Assembly: GCA_017454945.1 (NCBI GenBank)
Contig: JAFTCA010000034.1
Coordinates: 1 to 39,509 of the forward strand
DNA from: Bacteroidales bacterium
GTDB lineage: Bacteria; Bacteroidota; Bacteroidia; Bacteroidales; WCHB1-69
Reading direction: 5' to 3'
DNA: 39,509 bases
The translations under genes and the position numbers were made by a program. Shown here piece after piece: positions 9,030 through 16,900 of this stretch; the first letter of the stretch is position 1, and every line of letters starts with the position of its first letter. A model generated the notes under the pieces. That model worked only from the letters and a program-made list of their open reading frames with translations, had not been told where the DNA came from and searched no databases.

Positions 9030-9731
9030 ATGATTCCAACACCAAACCTCTACATCATCATCACCTCAGGCGGCAGCGGACAGCGTATGGGTACAGCGAC
9101 ACCCAAGCAATTCCTTCCCATTGAAGGCATTCCCATATTGTGTCGCACCTTCAGAGCCTTTGAGCCATGGACCGGGAAAGCCAAGTTCATCGTCACCTTG
9201 CCTGCAGACCATATAACCACATGGAAATCAATAGATGAGCAATACTGTTTGCCGTCTCATGAAATATGCGTGGGTGGCGAAACCCGTTTCCATTCGGTAA
9301 AAAACGCCCTTGAACAAGTTCCTGAAGACGACAATGCTATCGTGCTCGTACACGATGGTGTGCGACCGCTGGTGTTGGAGGAGACCATCAACGAGGCCAT
9401 CCTGACAGCCCAACAATACGGCAGCGCCATCCCTTACGTGCCCATTACCGCTTCGTTGCGACGATTGGCCACCGACGGCAGTTCGAAGGCCGTTGACAGG
9501 AACGGAATGGTACAGATTCAGACGCCGCAAGCCTTCAACGCAAAGTTGCTCAAAGAGGCCTACCAACAAGATTATCGTCCCGAATTTACCGACGACGCCA
9601 CGGTCTATGAGGCGGCTGGACACAAACTCTTCTTCTTTGAGGATAGCGACACCAACATCAAAATAACAACACCCAGCGACATTGCCAAAGCCTCTTTCCT
9701 TTTAAAATGTAAAAAAGCCTGTCATGAATAA
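9030..9731 (+). CDS. ispD: 2-C-methyl-D-erythritol 4-phosphate cytidylyltransferase
   Basis: Cytosolic nucleotidyltransferase of the MEP pathway that joins MEP with CTP to give CDP-ME. The N-terminal nucleotide-binding loop reads ITSGGSGQRMGTATPKQFLP (11-30), with the conserved Arg19 and Lys26. Later signatures are VHDGVRPLV, VPITASLRR, VQIQTPQAF, TDDATVYEAAGHKLFFF and NIKITTPSDI. Length (233) is typical. Step two (ispD) and the final step (ispH) of the pathway are adjacent here. The stop overlaps the start of the DUF4296 gene by 8 bases, implying translational coupling. Confidence 0.97.
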   Translation: MIPTPNLYIIITSGGSGQRMGTATPKQFLPIEGIPILCRTFRAFEPWTGKAKFIVTLPADHITTWKSIDEQYCLPSHEICVGGETRFHSVKNALEQVPEDDNAIVLVHDGVRPLVLEETINEAILTAQQYGSAIPYVPITASLRRLATDGSSKAVDRNGMVQIQTPQAFNAKLLKEAYQQDYRPEFTDDATVYEAAGHKLFFFEDSDTNIKITTPSDIAKASFLLKCKKACHE

Positions 9732-10116
9732 AATCATTTCTATTATTCTGATTATCACCTGTTTATTTACAAGCATTTCCTGCAACAAGAAAATGATGAA
9801 GGAGAAGCCCAAGGATCTGATTCCGTGGGACACAATGGTGGTGGTCCTTGCCGACGGATGCATTACCGAAAGCGCCCTCTTCTTTGCACCGCGCCAATAC
9901 GACAAGCAGATACTCACTCGCTACGCCTATCAGGAATTATTTGAGCGACACCACATTACACGCGAACAATATGTCAACTCAATGGGCTATTACTTCAGCA
10001 ACGAAGAATCGGGCAAGAAGATGTTGGATGAAGTAGAGTTGAAAGTCAACGAGTTGGCTGCCCAGTTGCCGCCTGACACCACGCACCGCGAAGAACCCGT
10101 TTTTAAAAATTATTAA
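9724..10116 (+). CDS. DUF4296-domain lipoprotein
   Basis: A small predicted lipoprotein of 130 residues of unknown function. A signal segment (MNKIISIILIITCLF) ends in a lipobox-like SISC, placing the lipidated Cys at residue 20. The remaining sequence fits DUF4296 (PF14129), a family known almost only from Bacteroidota: KPKDLIPWDTMVVVLADG near the N-terminus, then a helical part (QYDKQILTRYAYQELFERHH, ITREQYVNSMGYY) that resembles the conserved core. It overlaps ispD by 8 bases. The lack of an acidic +2 residue (Asn follows Cys) leaves its final membrane location open. Confidence 0.82.
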   Translation: MNKIISIILIITCLFTSISCNKKMMKEKPKDLIPWDTMVVVLADGCITESALFFAPRQYDKQILTRYAYQELFERHHITREQYVNSMGYYFSNEESGKKMLDEVELKVNELAAQLPPDTTHREEPVFKNY

Positions 10117-10144
10117 CAACTCGTTTTTCATTACGATTATTTAA

Positions 10145-10153
10145 TATCTTTGC
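10145..10153 (+). promoter_or_regulatory. -7 promoter box of DUF2851 gene
   Basis: TATCTTTGC, about 23 bases before the ATG at 10176; it separates the DUF2851-rpoN-tcdA unit from the isoprenoid run. Confidence 0.75.
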
Positions 10154-10175
10154 GCATCAAACTTGTTAAATAATC

Positions 10176-11456
10176 ATGAAAATAATGGAGGACCTTCTGC
10201 ATTATATGTGGAGGAATAGGCTTTTTGCGCCAGTGTCACTGACAACTACCGACGGACGACCGCTTAAGATTATCTTTCCTGGCATGGCGCACCAGGATGC
10301 AGGCCCCGACTTCAAGCAGGCCGTCATCAAAATTGGAGATTTGACTTGGGCTGGCGATGTGGAAATACACGTCAACAGCTCCGACTGGAACCGACACGGA
10401 CATTCTGTGGACCCTAAGTACCAGTCGGTTATCTTGCATGTAGTTTACCGACACGACACGGAGATTGAGCGACAGCCAGGTGAGAACTACGCCACACTGG
10501 AACTACGCACTTACATTCCTCCAGAGATGCTTGAAAAGTACAACACGCTCACCCTTTCGTCAAAAAGCCTTCCTTGCCAGCAACAGTTACCCAACATTGA
10601 GCCACTGCAAATCACTTCGTTCTTCACACGCTTGGCAACGGAGCGACTGATGCACAAGCAGGAACAAATCATGGCGCTGCACGAGAGCTGCCGCCACGAT
10701 TGGAATGAGACCGCCTATCGCATCACGTCACGCAGCTACGGTTTCAGCACCAATGCCACGGGTTTTGAATTGTTGGCTCAAAGTCTGCCTTTTCGCATTT
10801 TGTACCAGCACCATGATTCGCGCACACAACTTTACGCGCTACTATTCGGGCAAGCCGGCATGCTGGAACACGAAACATGTGATGAGTATTATAAAAGTCT
10901 GCAAGACGAATATAACTATCTCAAATACAAGTATAAACTAACACCCATACCAGAAAAATGCTGGCTATTTCTGCGCATGCGCCCCAACAACTTTCCCACC
11001 ATCCGCATAGCGCAACTAGCTGAACTGCTATTCCATCATCCCAACCTCTTTGCAGACCTGACGCAGTTTGAAGACAAAGCACAAGGCTATAGATTATTCA
11101 ACGGAGAGCCACACGATTATTGGAAACGCCACTACCTGTTCGGCAAGGAGAGCAAAGCGCACTGCACCACACCAGGGTCCTCCACCACTGACCTGCTTCT
11201 CATCAACAGCGCCATTCCCATTCGATTTGCCTACGGCAACTTCTGTGGAAACGCCGCACTGCAGGAACAAGCTCTCGACCTGTTGGAGCAACTCCCCTTT
11301 GAACTAAACCAAATCACTCGCAAGTACAAAGAAGCTGGCTTCCCCAGACAGAGTGCCGCTTGTTCGCAAGCCATCCTCGAATTACATAAATACTACTGCA
11401 CACCGAAGAGATGCCTTCAATGCCAAATTGGGATAAAAATCATTGGAGAAAGATGA
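10176..11456 (+). CDS. DUF2851 family protein
   Basis: Cytosolic protein of 426 residues in DUF2851 (PF11013), a Bacteroidota family with no established function. The conserved N-terminal part is clear: EDLLHYMWRNRLF (5-17), TDGRPLKIIFPGMAHQDAGP, DFKQAVIKIGDLTWAGDVEI, HVNSSDWNRHGHSVDP. This His/Asp-rich pattern (GPDF, GDVEIH, SDW..HGH) looks like a nuclease or metal site, but that is only an impression. The C-terminus carries a Cys cluster (CSQ..., CTPKRCLQCQIG at 408-419). ATG 10176 is used; the ATG at 10185 (MEDLL) is a possible alternative and fits the family start better. The gene precedes rpoN with its own promoter in between. Confidence 0.85.
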   Translation: MKIMEDLLHYMWRNRLFAPVSLTTTDGRPLKIIFPGMAHQDAGPDFKQAVIKIGDLTWAGDVEIHVNSSDWNRHGHSVDPKYQSVILHVVYRHDTEIERQPGENYATLELRTYIPPEMLEKYNTLTLSSKSLPCQQQLPNIEPLQITSFFTRLATERLMHKQEQIMALHESCRHDWNETAYRITSRSYGFSTNATGFELLAQSLPFRILYQHHDSRTQLYALLFGQAGMLEHETCDEYYKSLQDEYNYLKYKYKLTPIPEKCWLFLRMRPNNFPTIRIAQLAELLFHHPNLFADLTQFEDKAQGYRLFNGEPHDYWKRHYLFGKESKAHCTTPGSSTTDLLLINSAIPIRFAYGNFCGNAALQEQALDLLEQLPFELNQITRKYKEAGFPRQSAACSQAILELHKYYCTPKRCLQCQIGIKIIGER

Positions 11457-11465
11457 AAAAATCCG

Positions 11466-11474
11466 TATCTTTGC
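11466..11474 (+). promoter_or_regulatory. -7 promoter box of rpoN
   Basis: TATCTTTGC in the 37-base gap between DUF2851 and rpoN. It leaves a leader of only about a dozen bases before the ATG at 11494. Confidence 0.7.
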
Positions 11475-11493
11475 ATATTAAATTCGTGCAAAG

Positions 11494-12939
11494 ATGAATC
11501 GCCAAACTCTCACACAAAAGCAGACGCAAACCATGCGGCTTTCGCCAGCGCAGATTCTATCCATCAAACTGCTGGAGCTGTCGAATCTGGAGCTTGAGAG
11601 TACCATATACAAGACCGTGGATGAGAATCCGGCTCTAGTCATCGATGATGACAAGGATGTCAACATGGCAAGCGAAGAAAGCGCCGACTACGACCATGAA
11701 AACGAGTTTGCGCACAACGACCCCATGCAAGACTACTACGACAAGGATGATTACGACGAGATGAGTGACAGACAGTTGGATTACGCCATGCGCAACATCA
11801 ACCTGTCGAAGGATGACACACAACGTGAATGGATTGTCAGCGCCGACCAATCCTTACAAGATAGTCTGCAACAACAACTTAGCGAATTCATCCTTCCCGA
11901 GCGCGAGCAGCGCATCGCCAACTACATCATCGGCAACATTGACGAATCGGGATACCTTACTTGCGACAGTCGCTCTATTGCCAACGACTTGCTCATGGTG
12001 TACAACCTGCAGACTAGCAGCGAAGAGATTGAGCACATTGTACGCACGATTATTCAGAAACTGGAACCCGCCGGCGTTGGTGCCCGCGACCTGCAAGAGT
12101 GCCTGTTACTCCAGTTGAAACGCCGCCCGCAAAACGCTGCCAACAAACTGGCTTGCAATATTATAGAGAACCACTTCGCCGACTTTACCAAACGCCGTTA
12201 CAATAATATCATCCAAGAAACTGGCATCAGCGAGCAGGAATTTGCAGCTGCCCGTGCAGAGATCATCAACACCGACCCCAAGCCAGCAGCGACGTCAACG
12301 CGCCTCGATGAAGCCACCAACAGCATCATCCCCGACTTCCTCGTCAGCATTGAAGACGGCAAACTATACGTAACTCTCAACAACAGCCACTTACCCCGAC
12401 TGGCTGTCGATAAGGAATTTGAGCAACTCTATCAACAAGGAGACAAAAAGGACAAGGAAGTGGCAAACTTTGTGAAAGACAATATCGAAAAAGCCAACAA
12501 CTTCATCTCTGCCTTATCGCAACGCGAAGCCACCCTGCTCAAGACGATGACCGTTATCATGAACTTGCAGAAAGAGTACTTCCTCAGCGGGGACGAGAGC
12601 ACTCTCAAGCCGATGATTCTCAAGGATGTATCCTCTCTTACGGGCTTAGATGTTTCGACCATCTCGCGCGTATCAAACAGCAAATACGTACAAACTTTCT
12701 TTGGCACCATTCCCGTCAAGCACCTATTCTCGGAAGCGGTCAACGAGAATGTCTCTTCCAAAGAAATAAAAAAAGCCCTTCAAGAATTAGTTGACAAAGA
12801 AGACAAAAACAACCCGCTGTCCGACAATCAAATAGGCGAAATTCTCAAAAGCAAAGGCTACAAGTTAGCACGCCGCACCATTGCCAAATACCGCGAACAA
12901 CTGAACATTCCCGCTGCCCAACAGCGCAAAACACTATAA
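11494..12939 (+). CDS. rpoN: RNA polymerase sigma-54 factor
   Basis: Alternative sigma factor that directs RNA polymerase to -24/-12 promoters and needs AAA+ activators to melt DNA. All parts are present in 481 residues. Region I is rich in Gln and Leu (QTLTQKQTQTMRLSPAQ, 3-19). An acidic region II spans about 48-95 (DDDKDVNMASEES, DYYDKDDYDEMSDR). The core-binding domain runs from about 115 to 320 (ANYIIGNIDESGYL, EPAGVGARDLQECLLLQL). The HTH region contains DVSSLTGLDVSTISRVSNSK's core and GTIPVKHLFSEAV. The RpoN box ARRTIAKYRE is at 459-468. tcdA follows after 5 bases. No sigma-54 activator gene is in the window. Confidence 0.98.
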   Translation: MNRQTLTQKQTQTMRLSPAQILSIKLLELSNLELESTIYKTVDENPALVIDDDKDVNMASEESADYDHENEFAHNDPMQDYYDKDDYDEMSDRQLDYAMRNINLSKDDTQREWIVSADQSLQDSLQQQLSEFILPEREQRIANYIIGNIDESGYLTCDSRSIANDLLMVYNLQTSSEEIEHIVRTIIQKLEPAGVGARDLQECLLLQLKRRPQNAANKLACNIIENHFADFTKRRYNNIIQETGISEQEFAAARAEIINTDPKPAATSTRLDEATNSIIPDFLVSIEDGKLYVTLNNSHLPRLAVDKEFEQLYQQGDKKDKEVANFVKDNIEKANNFISALSQREATLLKTMTVIMNLQKEYFLSGDESTLKPMILKDVSSLTGLDVSTISRVSNSKYVQTFFGTIPVKHLFSEAVNENVSSKEIKKALQELVDKEDKNNPLSDNQIGEILKSKGYKLARRTIAKYREQLNIPAAQQRKTL

Positions 12940-12944
12940 CCTCC

Positions 12945-13673
12945 ATGACCTCCTACCCTTGGCAACAACGCACCGAGCTGCTCATCGGCAGCGAACATCT
13001 TGAAACGCTGCACAAGAGTCACGTCCTCATTGTTGGCCTGGGCGGTGTTGGCGCCTACGCCGCCGAGCAGTTGTGCCGCGCAGGCATAGGTGAGATGACC
13101 ATCGTGGATGCCGACACGGTAGAAGACAGCAACCGCAACCGCCAGCTGCCCGCCCTTGTCAGCACCTTGGGGCGCAACAAAGTGGAGGTGGTGGCCGAAC
13201 GACTCCTGCAAATCAATCCGGAGCTCAAGTTGCACACGCTGTGCGAATTTGTGCGCGACGAAGGCACCATCACCTTGCTGGAGCAAGCGCCGTACGACTA
13301 TGTGGTGGACGCCATCGACTCGCTGTCGCCCAAAGTGTTCCTGATATATCACGCCCTGCAACGCCAATTGAAGGTGGTGTCGGCCATGGGCGCCGGCGGC
13401 AAGATGGACCCCATGCAGGTGAAAGTGGCCCCGATAGAAAAGACCTACCAATGCCGGCTGGCGCACGCCATCCGCAAGCGGCTGCACCGTATGGGTATCA
13501 AAAAAGGATTCAAGGCGATCTTCTCACCAGAACCTGTACCTGAAAACGCTGTTGAAATAGATCCCAACCCCGACATCAACAAGCTGTCCACCGTGGGCAC
13601 CATCTCGTATATGCCCGCCATCTTCGGCTGCTTTGTAGCTTCGGTGGTCATCCGCGACCTGATTGGCGACTAA
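12945..13673 (+). CDS. tcdA: tRNA threonylcarbamoyladenosine dehydratase (TcdA/CsdL)
   Basis: ThiF/E1-like enzyme that uses ATP to cyclise t6A37 of tRNAs to ct6A. The nucleotide-binding motif GLGGVGAYAAEQL (31-43) is followed by GIGEMTIVDADTVEDSNRNR, in which the Asp and the Asn-Arg-Asn-Arg pattern are typical of E1-like adenylating enzymes. Later AIDSLSPKVFLI, SAMGAGGKMDP and KTYQCRLAHAIRKRLHRMGI are characteristic of TcdA rather than ThiF or MoeB; the Cys pairs for zinc found in MoeB are missing. At 242 residues it is slightly shorter than E. coli TcdA. It starts 5 bases after rpoN and its end overlaps the convergent S4 gene by 4 bases. Confidence 0.93.
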   Translation: MTSYPWQQRTELLIGSEHLETLHKSHVLIVGLGGVGAYAAEQLCRAGIGEMTIVDADTVEDSNRNRQLPALVSTLGRNKVEVVAERLLQINPELKLHTLCEFVRDEGTITLLEQAPYDYVVDAIDSLSPKVFLIYHALQRQLKVVSAMGAGGKMDPMQVKVAPIEKTYQCRLAHAIRKRLHRMGIKKGFKAIFSPEPVPENAVEIDPNPDINKLSTVGTISYMPAIFGCFVASVVIRDLIGD

Positions 13674-14080
13674 TCCCAATCGGCGTCATCATTGCCGTAA
13701 AGATTCTTCACATACTCTATCTGCCGGCGGTCGCGCTTGGTGGGACGTCCCTCTCCATGCTCGCGGAACTCGAACTTCATGCGCAACATCTTCACACGCT
13801 CGTACTCTTCAGGCGGCGTAAGGTCGTTGTAATATTGCGGCACCAGCGGAGCGCCCACGCGGCTCTTGGGCGAGCCAAGCACCTCGACCACCTTCTCGAG
13901 CTGCCCCTGACGAACATGGAACACTTCGCCCACTTTCACCACCTTCGACGGCTTCACGTTATTGCCGTTCATCTTCACCTTGCCCGCATTGCATGCCTCT
14001 GTAGCCATAGAGCGCGTCTTGAACAAACGCACCATCCACAACCACTTGTCGGCACGAACAGCCACATTAGGATTATCCAT
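13670..14080 (-). CDS. S4-domain RNA-binding protein (HslR-like)
   Basis: A 136-residue basic protein with an N-terminal S4 domain: VRADKWLWMVRLFKTRSMA (8-26), ACNAGKVKMNGNNVKPSKVV (29-48), VGEVFHVRQGQ. This is the pattern of HslR/Hsp15, which binds free 50S subunits carrying nascent chains. The tail has EEYERVKMLRMKFEFREHGEGRPTKRDRR's basic core, typical of the Bacteroidota homologues (GRPTKRDRR). The frame is open up to 14122, but a TATTTTTGC box at 14099-14107 lies within that extension and MDNPNVAVRADKW at 14080 is the natural start. Its 3' end overlaps tcdA. Confidence 0.9.
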   Translation of the reverse strand: MDNPNVAVRADKWLWMVRLFKTRSMATEACNAGKVKMNGNNVKPSKVVKVGEVFHVRQGQLEKVVEVLGSPKSRVGAPLVPQYYNDLTPPEEYERVKMLRMKFEFREHGEGRPTKRDRRQIEYVKNLYGNDDADWD

Positions 14081-14098
14081 AACTGCACTTATTTGTAT

Positions 14099-14107
14099 GC
14101 AAAAATA
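14099..14107 (-). promoter_or_regulatory. -7 promoter box of the S4-domain gene
   Basis: TATTTTTGC on the minus strand, 18 bases before the ATG at 14080. It decides the start of this gene. Confidence 0.7.
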
Positions 14108-14178
14108 CAATAATACCAACATTAAAAATCCAAAATTCAGATTTCAAAATTCAAAGAACAAAAATTTCCATTTTTTCT

Positions 14179-14187
14179 TATCTTTGC
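14179..14187 (+). promoter_or_regulatory. -7 promoter box of the M49-aroC-DPP IV unit
   Basis: TATCTTTGC, followed by an AT-rich leader of about 85 bases before the ATG at 14280. A small hairpin (ATTGT/ACAAT, 14190-14206) lies at the leader start. The bases upstream (14118-14160) are low-complexity, with two CAAAATTCA copies. Confidence 0.72.
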
Positions 14188-14279
14188 GTAATTGTTCAAC
14201 GGACAATCTTATTATACATCATACTGATAATCAAATAATTTCATAATTTAATATTGTAACATTAATCATTCAAAACAAA

Positions 14280-15935
14280 ATGAAAAAAAGCACCCTTATT
14301 ATGATGATTTGTCTTATGACGGTGGCCCTGCTGACCTCGGCCTGCAAATCGAAGAAACAGAGCGAAATCGCTACTGAGCCCGAAAAGAGCGAAATGCAAC
14401 GCAACGTGGAAGAATTCGCTTACTTTGACCTGAAATCGGACCTGATTGCCGGATTATCGGATAATGACAAGAAGCTGCTCTCCATCTTTATCGACATCGC
14501 CGACATTATGGACGACCTCTTCTGGAAACAGACCTTTGGTGACAAGAACATCCTCGACACCATCTCTGACCCTTACACCAAAGATTACGCCATGATACAT
14601 TACGGCCCTTGGGACCGCTTGCGCGAAGACAAGCCCTTCGTGGCTGGCTATGGCGAGAGACCTCTCGGTGCTTGCTACTACCCGCAAGATATTACCAAAG
14701 AGGAATTTGACGCTTTCCAAGACAAAGACAAAAACAGCCTTTATACCGTCATCCGTCGCAACGACGACGGCACATTGAAGACTGTTTGGTACAAAGACGA
14801 ATACAAGGAAGAACTGACCAAAGTGTGCGCCCTGCTCGACTCGGCCATCGCCATCACCGACAATGCCGGTCTGAAGAAATATCTGGAAGAGAGAAAGAAA
14901 GCTTTTGAAACCGACAACTACTACGCCAGTGACGTGGCTTGGATGGATATGAAAGACAACGTAATTGATTTTGTTGTAGGCCCCATCGAAAACTATGATG
15001 ACAAGCTGAACGAAGCCAAAGCCTCTTACGAAGCTTTCATTCTGGTAAAAGATGTGGAAAGAAGTAACGAACTTGCCAAATTTGTAACCATGCTTCCGGC
15101 CCTGCAGAAAGAACTACCCTGCGAGCCCGAATACAAGACTTTCGTGCCCGGCACCTCATCCGACATCAATGTATATGACGCCGTTTACTATGCCGGCGAC
15201 TGCAATGCGGGTAGCAAGACCATTGCCATCAACCTGCCCAACGACGAGCGCATTCACGAAGCCAAAGGCACACGCCGCTTACAACTACGCAACAGCATGT
15301 TGGCCAAATTCGACAAAATCATGATGCCCATCGGAGAGCTGGTACTCAATCCTGATCAGCTTGGCCACCTCAAATTCGACGCTTTCTTCTGGAATGTTAT
15401 GTGCCACGAAGTAGCCCACGGCTTAGGTGTTAAGAAGACCATCAACGGCAAAGGCACTGTAGATGAAGCTATGGGCACCGAAAGAACTACCTGGGAAGAG
15501 GCAAAAGCCGACATTTTGGGATTGTTCCTCGTTTGCAACCTGATTGACAAAGGCGAAATCACCTCCATAACCAAAGAAGATGCCATCACCACTTACATTG
15601 CCGGCATTTTCCGCTCAGTACGCTTCGGTGCTGGCGAATCTCATGGCAAAGCCAACATGATGTGTTTCAACTTTATGCGCGAAAAAGGTGCTTTCACCCG
15701 TGATGCCAACGGCATCTACACCATCGACTATGACAAAGCAACCGAAGCCATGAACGAATGGGCTGCGCTGATTCTGAAGACACAGGCCACTGGCGACCTT
15801 GAATTCGCCACTCAGTTCCGACAGAGCCACGCATCTGTAGCCGCCGAAATGCAGGAGGACCTCAACCGCATCAACGAAGCTGGCATTCCTCGCGACATCC
15901 GCTTCAACCAAGGCAAAAAAGTGCTCGGATTATAA
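14280..15935 (+). CDS. M49 (dipeptidyl-peptidase III)-family metallopeptidase lipoprotein with HExxH
   Basis: Predicted lipoprotein: signal segment, lipobox TSAC, lipidated Cys22. The body matches peptidase family M49, whose best-known member, DPP III, removes dipeptides from short peptides using zinc. Landmarks: FWKQTFGD (81-88), IHYGPWDRL (106-114), VVGPIENYDDKLNEAKASYE (232-251), the zinc motif HEVAH (376-380), and WEEAKADILGL (405-415), where a Glu would be the third ligand. Typical DPP III has HExxxH; HExxH is a rare variant (reported in Caldithrix). At 551 residues it is well below the roughly 700 of DPP III. The stop overlaps the aroC start (TAATG). Zinc peptidase is likely; dipeptide release is not proven. 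Confidence 0.85.
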   Translation: MKKSTLIMMICLMTVALLTSACKSKKQSEIATEPEKSEMQRNVEEFAYFDLKSDLIAGLSDNDKKLLSIFIDIADIMDDLFWKQTFGDKNILDTISDPYTKDYAMIHYGPWDRLREDKPFVAGYGERPLGACYYPQDITKEEFDAFQDKDKNSLYTVIRRNDDGTLKTVWYKDEYKEELTKVCALLDSAIAITDNAGLKKYLEERKKAFETDNYYASDVAWMDMKDNVIDFVVGPIENYDDKLNEAKASYEAFILVKDVERSNELAKFVTMLPALQKELPCEPEYKTFVPGTSSDINVYDAVYYAGDCNAGSKTIAINLPNDERIHEAKGTRRLQLRNSMLAKFDKIMMPIGELVLNPDQLGHLKFDAFFWNVMCHEVAHGLGVKKTINGKGTVDEAMGTERTTWEEAKADILGLFLVCNLIDKGEITSITKEDAITTYIAGIFRSVRFGAGESHGKANMMCFNFMREKGAFTRDANGIYTIDYDKATEAMNEWAALILKTQATGDLEFATQFRQSHASVAAEMQEDLNRINEAGIPRDIRFNQGKKVLGL

Positions 15936-16894
15936 TGGACAGCTTCGGACGACTTTTCACCATCGCTGACTGGGGCGACACCCATGGGCCTTTTATGGAG
16001 GGCTGCATTCGTGGCGTGCCTGCAGGCACTGCCATCGATATGGAGCTAATCCGTGCCGAACTGGCACGCCGTGCTCCATCGGCATCGCCAACATCCACCC
16101 AACGCCGTGAGCCCGACGAAGTCACTTTCCTCTCGGGCATTGAAAACGGCCTTGCCACAGGTGAAGAGATTCGTTACCGCATACCCAACCGCGATGTGAA
16201 AATCGCCAGCGACAGCAACCATATTCTCAAGCCGTCGCACGCCTCCTACACATACAAAGTCAAGTACGGGGCACGCTCCAACGAGGAGTGCGGCCGTGCG
16301 TCGGCTCGCCAGACCGTGTGCCGTGTCGTGGCTGGCGCCATCGCCAAGTGTGCGCTCCACCCCTACGGCATCACCTTCCACAGCGAAGTGGCACACACCG
16401 CCCAGCCCACCCTCGAAGGCGACACCTACGGGGCACTGGTGCGCTGCACCATCAGCCACGTGCCTGCCGGCCTCGGCGAACCCGTTTACGACAAGTTCGA
16501 TGCACGACTGGCGGCTGCCATGCTCTCCATCAACGCCGCCAAAGGCTTTGAAATCGGCGAAGGGTTCGCCGCCGCCGACCAATGCGGTTCGCAATACAAC
16601 GACACGCAAAACGCTGACTTTAGCTTTAATAGCAACCATGATGGCGGCGTTCAAGCCGGCATCACCAACGGCCAGGACATCATCTTCTCCGTCGCCTTTA
16701 AGCCCATCCCCACCCTGCAAATACCCCAACAAAGTATCACGTTCGACGGCCTTCCCGCTACTTACACAGGTAATAACCGCAATGACCACTGTGTCGCCCC
16801 TCGTGTGCTGCCTGTGGTTGAAGCCATGGCCGCCATTGTCATCCTCGACTTCATTCTTCTTGACGAACAACGCAAATCATTAATAAACAAATAA
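15935..16894 (+). CDS. aroC: Chorismate synthase, compact variant
   Basis: Converts EPSP to chorismate with reduced FMN, the last common step to aromatic amino acids and folate precursors. The frame is 319 residues against about 360 in E. coli. The difference is mainly one gap of about 35 residues after GITFHSEV (146-152), before GDTYGALV (162-169). Conserved parts: TQRREPDEV (55-63), KPSHASYTY (99-107), VPAGLGEPVYDK (176-187), SINAAKGFEIGEGF (198-211), SNHDGGVQAGITNGQ (233-247). Several signatures deviate: WGDTHG instead of FGESHG (13-18), CGRASAR instead of GGRSSAR (119-125), and RNDHCVAPR (282-290) instead of RHDPC. The presumed catalytic histidines (His17, His102) and Asp284 remain. Starts in a TAATG overlap with the M49 gene. 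Confidence 0.92.
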   Translation: MDSFGRLFTIADWGDTHGPFMEGCIRGVPAGTAIDMELIRAELARRAPSASPTSTQRREPDEVTFLSGIENGLATGEEIRYRIPNRDVKIASDSNHILKPSHASYTYKVKYGARSNEECGRASARQTVCRVVAGAIAKCALHPYGITFHSEVAHTAQPTLEGDTYGALVRCTISHVPAGLGEPVYDKFDARLAAAMLSINAAKGFEIGEGFAAADQCGSQYNDTQNADFSFNSNHDGGVQAGITNGQDIIFSVAFKPIPTLQIPQQSITFDGLPATYTGNNRNDHCVAPRVLPVVEAMAAIVILDFILLDEQRKSLINK

Positions 16895-16900
16895 ATACCT

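Noticed and set aside
12858..13487. 209-codon open frame antisense to tcdA
   Set aside because: Shadow of the GC-rich tcdA gene; His/Gly/Gln-rich composition with no motif, and it also crosses the rpoN end.
16046..16870. 274-codon open frame antisense to aroC
   Set aside because: Arises from the GC-rich codon usage of aroC; the aroC motifs are on the plus strand and the antisense product shows no known pattern.
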